A stretch of DNA of 64,000 nt, taken from Agreia bicolorata (GTDB lineage Bacteria > Actinomycetota > Actinomycetes > Actinomycetales > Microbacteriaceae). A program made the position numbers and the translations under genes. Positions 35,948-43,157 of the stretch are shown here, piece after piece. The notes beneath the pieces are model-generated. The model had not been told where the DNA came from, searched no databases, and was given only the letters and a program-made list of their open reading frames with translations. The stretch's first letter is position 1; the number at the start of each line of letters is the position of its first letter. Location of the stretch: assembly GCF_000938265.1 (NCBI RefSeq), contig NZ_JYFC01000005.1, positions 186,001-250,000 of the forward strand, in the 5' to 3' direction.

Positions 35948-36220
35948 ATGACAGCGAACACCAAATGCTGTCCCCGAGAGCGCGCGGTGGTACGTATTCT
36001 GCATAGGGTCGCGGTCGCACTCTTCGCTGGTGGCCTCATCTACGCAGGCATCATCACTCTTGCGAATAGCACCGTCGAAAGCGCTCAGGACGCTGCTGGA
36101 ATTCGTAGCAGCATCGAGATCTGTGCCGCTCTCGTGACGGCCTCAATCATTCTTGCAATCGCGGCATTTCTTGTCTTACACCCGTCCTTTCGCGACAAGC
36201 CACAACGCAGGCGTCGTTGA
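35948..36220 (+). CDS. Small two-helix membrane protein
   Basis: A 90-residue unrecognised protein with two likely membrane helices (residues 20-40 and 58-76), a basic N-terminus and an Arg-rich tail. The Shine-Dalgarno is weak. The surrounding DNA is visibly less GC-rich than the core genome, in keeping with foreign DNA. Confidence 0.5.
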   Translation: MTANTKCCPRERAVVRILHRVAVALFAGGLIYAGIITLANSTVESAQDAAGIRSSIEICAALVTASIILAIAAFLVLHPSFRDKPQRRRR

Positions 36221-36308
36221 ACAACGAATGCCGGAGCACCGGGGGCTCTACTGCTGGCATTGGAGACCTCATATCAAACTATTCAGATCTTGATCTCACC
36301 CCGAGAAT

Positions 36309-36455
36309 TTGCGGGAGTTGGCGAAGCCGGCGAGATTGGACGCCGATCAGATTAGTGACATCGTCAGACGCTACGGTACTGGCGAAAGCACACTGCATCG
36401 AGCAGAAGTTCAAAGGCGGGCGAAGGTACTACGAAACAGACGCGATCTTCAATGG
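36309..36455 (+). pseudogene. Degenerate helix-turn-helix remnant
   Basis: One frame encodes LRELAKPARLDADQISDIVR followed by RYGTGEST, typical of the HTH arm of resolvase or transposase-associated proteins. It continues directly into a second-half segment (LHRAEVQRRAKVLRNR). The recognition helix between the halves seems deleted and no proper start exists, so I read this as a decayed mobile-element relic. The rest of 36221-36508 holds nothing else I can identify. Confidence 0.35.
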
Positions 36456-36508
36456 CTAAACATTTCAAGCGCGCTGAGTCATCGCTTAGACACAATCCGG
36501 CCCGGCGG

Positions 36509-37444
36509 TCATCGGAGGTCCGATCTCGGCTTGAGCGACTGATACCAAGCGCGGTCGGTGCCGTCGACGACTAGCTCGCCTAAACCGGGTCCGATTGCGC
36601 TGCGAAGCTTTCCTGCGTCGAACCAATGATCGGAGGCGAGGAGGGAGAACTGACGGGTGGTGAACCCTGCATTCGTCGCAAGCTTACGTGCGTCCGCGGA
36701 GGCAACGGAAGGGAGGCTCGGCGCCGCTGGCACTCTGAGGAGGTCCATGATTTCGCGGACCTCCGCGGGTTGCTCGTACGCGATGTTATAGGCACCCGGA
36801 GAAGGCGTGTCAAGGACGGCCAACTGGAATGCGGCCGCACCTAGATCGCGAACGTGCACGACGCTCATCCGAGTCGTGCCGCCATCGACAAGTCCGTCGA
36901 CAGCATCGGTGAATCTCATCAACCCGGGTACGAACCATCTGTCGCCGGCGCCGAGAACCATGTCGGGTCGGAGCACCGTGCCCCCTGAGTCCAGGACGAG
37001 GTTCTCCGCGTCCGCGCGACTACGGCTCAATGCAGACTCGGGGCGTATCTCGAGTTCGGATTCGGCAGGCCCTCGGTGCGGGCCGGTTCCGTACACCGAT
37101 GCTGTGCTCACATATACGATCCGGTCGACCCCCTCGACTGCACAGGCTTCGACAACATTCAATGTGCCTGCGACGTTCGTCTCTCGGCACAGAGCGGCGT
37201 CATATCCGATGTAGCTGGCGGCGTGGATCACGGCATCCATTCCTCGGATCGCCGCCCGGATCGAACCGATGTCTCGGACATCGCCGGCATACAGTTCACC
37301 CGGAGGACGAGGGGGCGACGAAGTCCGACGGACCATTGAGTGCACCGTCGTTTCCCCGCGACTGGAGGTCGCCGATTCCGCCACGGCGCGGCCGATAAAC
37401 CCATTTGCACCGAGGATTGCGACCTTGCTCGTCTCAATCAACAC
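36509..37444 (-). CDS. NAD-dependent epimerase-like protein of butyrolactone locus
   Basis: A 311-residue extended SDR. The Rossmann motif GANGFIG is at residues 12-18, and GDVRDIGSIRAAI and VSTASVYG follow in the usual order. The position of the catalytic Tyr-x3-Lys reads L-SRS-R, so both residues appear replaced. Epimerase-like proteins sit beside afsA and receptor genes in Streptomyces butyrolactone loci (BarS2/JadW2 type), which fits this context. It is divergent from the TetR receptor. The start is GTG at 37444 or the following TTG. Confidence 0.75.
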   Translation of the reverse strand: MLIETSKVAILGANGFIGRAVAESATSSRGETTVHSMVRRTSSPPRPPGELYAGDVRDIGSIRAAIRGMDAVIHAASYIGYDAALCRETNVAGTLNVVEACAVEGVDRIVYVSTASVYGTGPHRGPAESELEIRPESALSRSRADAENLVLDSGGTVLRPDMVLGAGDRWFVPGLMRFTDAVDGLVDGGTTRMSVVHVRDLGAAAFQLAVLDTPSPGAYNIAYEQPAEVREIMDLLRVPAAPSLPSVASADARKLATNAGFTTRQFSLLASDHWFDAGKLRSAIGPGLGELVVDGTDRAWYQSLKPRSDLR

Positions 37445-37491
37445 ACACTGCCTGCCGCTAATATGTGACTACAAGCAAATGGGGGCAATGC

Positions 37492-38124
37492 GTGGTGAAA
37501 CAAGAACGGGCTCAGGTCACTCGAGACCGGCTGGTCGAAGGCGCGGCTCTCGCCTTTTACCGCTTGGGATACGGGATGGCGACCACGACGGCGATCGTGG
37601 AAGAGGCCGGGACGACTCGCGGCGCCATGTATTTTCATTTTCAGTCCAAAGAGGAAATAGCTCGAGCGGTCATCGATAAGGAGCATTCTCTCGCGATGGA
37701 AGCCGGACTCCGGATCCAAGCGTTGGAAAAGCCGGCGTTCGAAACGATGGTCCTTCTCTGCATCGATCTCGCTAAGCGGTTGATGACTGACCCTGTGGTC
37801 AAAGCGGGTATTCGTTTGACGACTGAAATAACGAACTTCGACCCTCCGCTTGTCGCTCCGTACGAGGAATGGCTGAAGACCTTCGCGGAGATCGCCCAGG
37901 CTGCGGTCCGCGAGGGTGACTTTCGTAAGGACATCGATCCCGTGGTGTTCGCCCGGTTCCTGATTCCGGCGTACACCGGGATTCAACTGGTTTCCGACAC
38001 GTTCACAGGACGGGAAGATCTGTTGCCGCGAATTCGTGAGATGTGGACATTCGTTCTTCCAGCGGTAATTCCGGACGATCGGATTGAAAGCGCACGCGAG
38101 TTGCTTGATCGTCTGATTCCGTAA
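37492..38124 (+). CDS. ArpA/ScbR-like gamma-butyrolactone receptor (TetR family)
   Basis: A 210-residue repressor. The N-terminus VKQERAQVTRDRLVEGAA and the HTH ending TTRGAMYFHFQSKEEIARAV match the ArpA/ScbR group of autoregulator receptors. The C-terminal ligand domain has the family tryptophan near residue 185. GTG at 37492 follows a GGGGG box; TAATAT at 37459-37464 may be the -10. Its last 122 bases overlap the convergent afsA gene. It likely binds the ARE-like sites at 39105 and 39275, releasing them when a butyrolactone is present. Confidence 0.82.
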   Translation: MVKQERAQVTRDRLVEGAALAFYRLGYGMATTTAIVEEAGTTRGAMYFHFQSKEEIARAVIDKEHSLAMEAGLRIQALEKPAFETMVLLCIDLAKRLMTDPVVKAGIRLTTEITNFDPPLVAPYEEWLKTFAEIAQAAVREGDFRKDIDPVVFARFLIPAYTGIQLVSDTFTGREDLLPRIREMWTFVLPAVIPDDRIESARELLDRLIP

Positions 38125-39034
38125 CGTTCCCCGCTCGAGCTGAATGTGCGAACGTAACCTCGCCGGATACGGCCAGTTTGTCGGCCTGGATGAAGCGGAC
38201 CGCTGCCCGGTCGCCATCCAGCTCGACATGGATAGTGACTTCTCCGTCAAACTCCAGCGCGGCTGCGTAGTGGAATTCTGCAGAAGTCAACTCCGCATCC
38301 GGTTCTGCACGCAGCAGTCGCACGACCTGTCGTGTTGCCTCTGCCGGGATCATGCCGGCGATGTGGTCGAGAGGGTGGTCGAAGAGGATCACATTGTTCA
38401 GGTCGAGCGACAGAGTAAAAATATCGGCTGTGTGAGTGGCGCTGAGCACCACGTCCGACTCGGAGGAGTGACCGACTGAGCGCGGGTCCACTGTGGCCCC
38501 CGGGTACCGGGGCGCCCCGCCATGTCGCTTTTCAGTCTGTCCGTTGCGCAGTTTCGAGTAAGCCCTCTCATTTACGATCAGGGCATCCCCGTGGCCGGTC
38601 GCGAAAAGCATCGACCCGACGTAGAACTCGGCTTTTATTCGGACGCCCCGCAGCGCGCCTGCGGGTGTGCGGCGCACGCGATCGCCTCGGAGGCGGACGA
38701 CAACGTTCGCCGGATGCGGAAGCCCAGTAGCCGCCGCCTGTGCGAACTTCACGCCCAGCCCCGACATCACGAAGTGTGCGCTTGTATCAACCCCATAGTG
38801 CAGGTGGCACGCGAGAATGGTGAGCTGCCGGAGAGTCTCTAGGACCAGATACGAATCTATTCCTCACTCCGCGCTCCGGTAGAAGCAGTGCGACGAGGGC
38901 CAGCTCACTCCAGCCCACATCTCGTCGCCACCAACGGACACCAGATCAGTCGGAAACACTTCGTCCCGGGCACGTTTGTGCACGTATTCCTCGGGTACCG
39001 GATACCGGAATTGCAATGACGGCATCCCGACCAT
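38003..39034 (-). pseudogene. afsA: afsA homologue with in-frame TGA
   Basis: AfsA-type enzymes condense a beta-ketoacyl chain with dihydroxyacetone phosphate to begin gamma-butyrolactone synthesis. Reading from ATG 39034 (five bases after AAAGGA), the N-terminus has YVHKRARDEVFPTDLVSVGG and a FYRSAE segment, then TGA at codon 57 (38864-38866). The same frame then continues as SYLVLETLRQLTILACHLHY into two hotdog domains with DHPLDHIAGMIPAEATRQ. No indel separates the halves. It is therefore one 344-codon gene with a nonsense codon, or a sequencing error, or a readthrough case. Confidence 0.82.
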
Positions 39035-39104
39035 CGAAGTCCTTTCGTCGTGCCAAATGTCACTCCACAACCCGAGTTCTCACGCGTTGCCTGTCGTCAG
39101 CGCT

Positions 39105-39128
39105 AAAAAACCGACTGACCGTATTTGA
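39105..39128. promoter_or_regulatory. ARE-like site near the afsA promoter
   Basis: AAAAAACCG-ACTGACC-GTATTT has the A-rich-CCG/T-rich arrangement of autoregulatory elements bound by ArpA/ScbR receptors. It lies 70-94 bases upstream of the afsA start, in the likely promoter. It shares its first nine bases with the site at 39275. Confidence 0.5.
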
Positions 39129-39270
39129 ATCTTAGGCAAAAAAGCCGGAAGGCCCTCGATGAGGGGCGATGACCGACTATCTAATCGGCCGCGTATGCCC
39201 ATTCGTGCCGCGCGAAGTGGGCCCGAGAAGGCGATGTTCGATAGAGCTACAGCACGCGTTCGAGACCGAT

Positions 39271-39299
39271 TTGTAAAAAACCGTACGTACTGTTTACTT
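39271..39299 (+). promoter_or_regulatory. Operon promoter with ARE-like operator in the spacer
   Basis: A -35 TTGTAA (39271-39276) and a -10 TTACTT (39294-39299) are 17 bases apart. The spacer is filled by AAACCGTAC-GTACTGTTT, an 18-base palindrome with one mismatch (39278-39295). A TetR repressor here would occlude the promoter of the peptide-oxygenase operon. Confidence 0.6.
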
Positions 39300-39330
39300 C
39301 TGAAAACACGAGGGAGTGGAGGTGATTATT

Positions 39331-39393
39331 TTGACGAAGATCGAAGACAAGAAGGAGCTCGACGCCCGTGGCATCGCGACGGCGCGTATCTAG
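39331..39393 (+). CDS. 20-residue peptide ORF, candidate precursor peptide
   Basis: TTG at 39331 follows GGAGGTGA (39318-39325) by five bases, close to a perfect match to the 16S anti-Shine-Dalgarno and much stronger than those of neighbouring genes. The encoded peptide is charged in its first half (TKIEDKKELDARG) and ends with the small C-terminal segment IATARI. It is first in the operon and is followed by an 11-bp hairpin and then by the modifying-enzyme genes, the usual order for RiPP precursors. A leader-peptide attenuator is the alternative. No known precursor family is recognised. Confidence 0.6.
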   Translation: MTKIEDKKELDARGIATARI

Positions 39394-39404
39394 CTCAACT
39401 CTCG

Positions 39405-39434
39405 GGTCGGCTGCGTGTAAAACCGCAGCCGACC
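39405..39434 (+). promoter_or_regulatory. Intercistronic hairpin after the peptide ORF
   Basis: Arms GGTCGGCTGCG (39405-39415) and CGCAGCCGACC (39424-39434) form an 11-bp stem with an eight-base loop, 11 bases after the peptide stop. There is no T-run, so it more likely dampens readthrough or protects an abundant upstream mRNA than fully terminates. Confidence 0.75.
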
Positions 39435-39460
39435 TTCACGTGCGGCCAAGGAGGACTCAA

Positions 39461-40483
39461 ATGTGCGGAACGAACGGACTATTCGTCGGCTGCCCTGCTT
39501 TGTCCTTCTGCCCGCTCGCAAAAGTGGACGATTCGGACTGCGCCGAGGCAGACGGATACAAGAGCCCCTTCCGGCAATGGGATGAGCGCGCTGCAGTGCG
39601 CACATCGCCGCGACGCCTACTCAGCGACGGATTCAGCACCTTGGCCAGCTTCCCCGAAGCTCTCGTCCCGGCTCTCAACCACGCAGTGTCCGACGGGATC
39701 GACGAGACCGACCGCGGTTACCTGAAAGCGCAACAGCTGTACCGGTACCTCGACTTCACGACTCGACTTGAACACCTGGTCGTGAACAAAACCGCATTGG
39801 GAATCGCACACGGGACGATCCGAATCGACGTCCCGGACCAGATGCGATTCGATGCCTACTACATCTACGTCGACGAGGCATACCATGCTCTCTTCTCGGA
39901 GGACCTCGCCCGTCAGGTTCGTTCCGCGAGCGGCATCATCCCCAACATTGCTGCGACCCCCGAGTTCATGGTGGTCCTGGACGGCGTCATGGCGCACCAC
40001 CCCGGCTACGAGAACCTGATCGAATTGTTGTTCGTCGCGGTGAGCGAAACGCTCATCACCGGGAACCTGGTCGAAGTCGCCCGATCAGGGGAAGTCGACG
40101 ACGGCATAGCTGACAGCGTCCGCGATCACGCTACGGATGAGGGACGGCACCACTCGTACTTCCGGCAGTTCTTGCGGATTCTGTGGGGACAGCTATCACC
40201 CGCCGAGCGCCGAGTGGCCGTGGATGTCTATCCGAAGCTCGTGGTCGGCTTCACCATGCCGGAAAGAACCTCGACCGTTCTGGATCTGATTGCGATCGGT
40301 GTGAGCCGCACTGACGCGGAGGATGCGGGCGACGAACTGTTCAGCGAAACCGCCGTCCGAGAGGCCGCGCTCCGCGGGGCCGGACGCAGCCTCGATTACT
40401 TCGCAGACTTACAGACGCAAGACCTCCGTGACGTCATCGAGGACCAGACAGAAACCGTTTTCAAGGAAAGGACCCGTTCGTAA
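39461..40483 (+). CDS. AurF-like diiron oxygenase
   Basis: A 340-residue non-heme diiron protein of the AurF family (p-aminobenzoate N-oxygenase), which oxidises amines to hydroxylamine or nitro compounds. All seven iron ligands appear: E104, E139, H142 (VDEAYH), E196, H223, E227 and H230 (DEGRHH), at spacings matching AurF. The 38-residue N-terminal extension has four cysteines (C2, C11, C17, C27) and is not part of the core fold. ATG at 39461 follows AAGGAGGA by five bases. The stop overlaps the next start (TAATG). The substrate is unknown. Confidence 0.85.
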   Translation: MCGTNGLFVGCPALSFCPLAKVDDSDCAEADGYKSPFRQWDERAAVRTSPRRLLSDGFSTLASFPEALVPALNHAVSDGIDETDRGYLKAQQLYRYLDFTTRLEHLVVNKTALGIAHGTIRIDVPDQMRFDAYYIYVDEAYHALFSEDLARQVRSASGIIPNIAATPEFMVVLDGVMAHHPGYENLIELLFVAVSETLITGNLVEVARSGEVDDGIADSVRDHATDEGRHHSYFRQFLRILWGQLSPAERRVAVDVYPKLVVGFTMPERTSTVLDLIAIGVSRTDAEDAGDELFSETAVREAALRGAGRSLDYFADLQTQDLRDVIEDQTETVFKERTRS

Positions 40484-42666
40484 TGTGCGGAATCGCAGGA
40501 AGAGTCCAGTTCGGAACGTCGCAGGCAAGTTCTGATTCCCAGCACAGCGTCCGGGCGATGACCGATGTCATAGCACACCGAGGGCCCGACCACACGGACT
40601 TCGGCATCGTCGGCGCCGCAGTCTTCGGGTTTCAGCGGCTAGCGCTACTCTCGCTCGACAACGGCGACCAGCCGTTCTTCGGAGCCGACGGGAACGTCAT
40701 GCTGATGGTCAACGGAGAGATCTATAACCACCGCGAGTTACGCCAAGACCTAGAGAAGCGGAACCGCTTTTCTACCGAGTCGGACTGCGAGGTGTTGCTG
40801 CACGGCTATCTCGAAGAAGGGATAGCGTACCTCGACAAGCTGAACGGAATGTTCGCCTTCGCGCTTTTTGACAATCGTAAAGGCCGACTGATCCTCGGCC
40901 GCGACAGATTCGGCATCAAACCGCTGAGCTACCACTTTGATGGTGAGAGGATCGTGTTCGCATCCGAAACCAAAGCCCTCTTCGCCGACCGAAGGACGCC
41001 TAGGGAAGTGGACTGGCAGGGCGCGCTTACGAACCCCGGCCTCAACCTGGACTTGGCATTCACTACGGAACCGCCGACGAGTTGGTTCAAGGACATCCAT
41101 GTCGTACCGGCAGCACACTTCACCGAGTTGAACATCGCCACTAGGGAGCTGACGACAACGCGGTATTGGAACGCCAGCTCAGGACCTGACCTCACTGATG
41201 CCTCCGAGGAAGAAATCGTCAGGATCTACCGGGATGCCTTGGCCGCTTCAGTCCGCGACTGCCTGACCGCCGACATCGAGGTCGGTCTATTCCTCAGTGG
41301 CGGCATCGACTCCGCCGCCGTAGCGGCATTCGCGCGAGGCAGCGGAATCCCTACCTTTACAGCGCTCACTGGGAGCACCTACGTGAACGGCGACGCGGAA
41401 TACTCTCACCGGACCGCCCTGGAATGCGGACTCGACAATCACCAAGTGATCTTCGACCGCAACCGGATTCCTAGCTCAGAGGAGTGGCGCACCATTCTCT
41501 GGGCATTGGAAACACCGCAGGCGAGCCCGGAGCACTTCTACAAATTCGAACTCCACCGGTTCGCGCGGCAAACTCGGCCCGGCCTGAAAGCGATGATGCT
41601 CGGCCAGGCGTCAGACGAATTCAACGGAGGCTACTCGCAAAAACTCAGCGCCGGACGCGGTTACGAAACCTACCTGCGCACCATCGAGACGCTGGAAACC
41701 AACACCGGACTCCTCGCAATGCCGGAACTCGCACCGTGGTTCGACCCGTCTCACGGGCAGCTGTTACGCCGAGATGTACTACCCGGAGTGAGCGCAGACC
41801 CGTACCGGCACTACCTCGATTGGAAACTGCACGACATCGAACAGTACAACAACTGGCACGAGGACCGGACCGCGGCGGCCAACAGCATCGAAGCACGCGT
41901 TCCCTTCCTCGACCACCGCGTCGTCGAGATCACAAATGCCGTACCGCGCAAGATGCACGCGTCCCTGTTCTGGGACAAGGCGATCCTCCGACGCGCGCTG
42001 AAAGGTTTGCTGCCGACGAACATCCTCGAACGGCCCAAAGTCTCGTTCTTCTATGACGACCCGTCATACAATAACCAGCGCACCTTTATCCAGATGATCC
42101 TCCAAGGCTCCGGTGAATTGCTGGACGATGCACTCAGCTCCAAGGGCGCAACCCAATGGCTAGACAAGGCCAACGTCTTCGCTGCGGTAGAGCGGCTGAA
42201 GAACGATCCCAGTGACAGCTCGATGGAGTACCTGCTCGCAGTCATGAACCTCGGACTACTGGAAAACATGCTCGACTCTCAGCCGAGAACCCTCGACAGG
42301 CGCGATAACGCGAGTGTCCCCATAGAACTCCGTATCGAGGACTGGGACGCCTCTCGCGACGAAGTCCGTGACGCGGTGCTCTACGCGCCCCCTCTCAACG
42401 AACACAGCACGCTGGCCCGCGGCCCGCAAGTCAGTGTTCTCAGGAACGTCAACGATCCGAACGGTAGCGAGATCGTTGCCGTCGACGGACGACTCGCATT
42501 CACCCTCGACGGGGTGGACAGGGCCGCCTGGGTGCTGCTCCTTTCTCTGCTGACGGAGCCGATGAACATCACGCTCCTGGCTGCCGAGATGGCGGTCTCT
42601 GGTGAAGAAGTCAAACGTCTCTGCCTCGAAGGGCTCGACGCCGGCGTGCTCGAGTTGCGCGCATGA
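40483..42666 (+). CDS. Asparagine-synthetase-like amidotransferase with PqqD-like tail
   Basis: A 727-residue enzyme. The class II glutaminase domain starts at catalytic C2 (MCGIAG) with AHRGPD and NGEIYN. The synthetase domain has the PP-loop SGGIDS at 272-277, which forms an acyl-adenylate, and the EARVPFLDHR region. Both halves look active, so it could make amides from glutamine. The last 80 residues (about 648-727) are an extra winged-helix-like domain resembling PqqD, including LLAAEMAVSGEEVKRLCLEG and a DAGVLEL end. Such domains bind precursor peptides in RiPP pathways. Lasso-peptide cyclases belong to the same synthetase family. Confidence 0.85.
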   Translation: MCGIAGRVQFGTSQASSDSQHSVRAMTDVIAHRGPDHTDFGIVGAAVFGFQRLALLSLDNGDQPFFGADGNVMLMVNGEIYNHRELRQDLEKRNRFSTESDCEVLLHGYLEEGIAYLDKLNGMFAFALFDNRKGRLILGRDRFGIKPLSYHFDGERIVFASETKALFADRRTPREVDWQGALTNPGLNLDLAFTTEPPTSWFKDIHVVPAAHFTELNIATRELTTTRYWNASSGPDLTDASEEEIVRIYRDALAASVRDCLTADIEVGLFLSGGIDSAAVAAFARGSGIPTFTALTGSTYVNGDAEYSHRTALECGLDNHQVIFDRNRIPSSEEWRTILWALETPQASPEHFYKFELHRFARQTRPGLKAMMLGQASDEFNGGYSQKLSAGRGYETYLRTIETLETNTGLLAMPELAPWFDPSHGQLLRRDVLPGVSADPYRHYLDWKLHDIEQYNNWHEDRTAAANSIEARVPFLDHRVVEITNAVPRKMHASLFWDKAILRRALKGLLPTNILERPKVSFFYDDPSYNNQRTFIQMILQGSGELLDDALSSKGATQWLDKANVFAAVERLKNDPSDSSMEYLLAVMNLGLLENMLDSQPRTLDRRDNASVPIELRIEDWDASRDEVRDAVLYAPPLNEHSTLARGPQVSVLRNVNDPNGSEIVAVDGRLAFTLDGVDRAAWVLLLSLLTEPMNITLLAAEMAVSGEEVKRLCLEGLDAGVLELRA

Positions 42667-43157
42667 GCGCAAAGGCCGCAGTAGAGGTTCATTGCCTGTT
42701 TTGCAGGATCGTTGACGGCACATTTGCAGCGTCCAAGGTCTTCGAGGACGACTCGATCTTGGCGATCATGGACGTCCGACCTGTTTCGCGGGGCCATGTC
42801 CTTGTTCTGCCGAAAGAGCATTACGTGGCACTCTCAGACCTTCCACTGACCTTATTCATACAGCTCGCCAGTTTGGCTCACACGCTCGCCGCGAATCTGT
42901 CTACTGCGTTCCCGGATGCCGAGGGATTGAACATCCTCATGTCGGAGGGCCCCGCCGCCAGCCAGTCAGTCTTCCATTCGCACCTCCATCTCGTACCGCG
43001 AACAACGGACGACAGCATGGTGTTGTCGTCCGATGACCCCGTCGCCGAGCGGGACGAGCTCGATGCCGCGGCCGCGCGTTGGCGCCAATATCTCGATGTC
43101 GGTGGTCAGCCGGAACACGATCGGGCCGCAGACCCCTCCGCAGGCGGACAGGCATGA
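42663..43157 (+). CDS. HIT family nucleotide-binding hydrolase/transferase
   Basis: A 164-residue histidine-triad protein. C11 and C14 form a zinc-binding CLFC start. The triad is H105, H107 and H109 in FHSHLHLVP, with the central histidine forming the nucleotidyl intermediate. HIT enzymes cleave nucleoside phosphoramidates or adenylates, so it could process the adenylate by-products or an adenylylated intermediate from the upstream synthetase. That role is inferred from operon context. Four-base overlaps on both sides show coupling. Confidence 0.88.
   Translation: MSAKAAVEVHCLFCRIVDGTFAASKVFEDDSILAIMDVRPVSRGHVLVLPKEHYVALSDLPLTLFIQLASLAHTLAANLSTAFPDAEGLNILMSEGPAASQSVFHSHLHLVPRTTDDSMVLSSDDPVAERDELDAAAARWRQYLDVGGQPEHDRAADPSAGGQA

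Noticed and set aside
39169-39276. A 35-codon ORF starting ATG after GAGGGGCG, upstream of the peptide ORF
   Set aside because: Its stop overlaps the -35 of the operon promoter, the ribosome site is too close to the start, and it has no precursor-like features.
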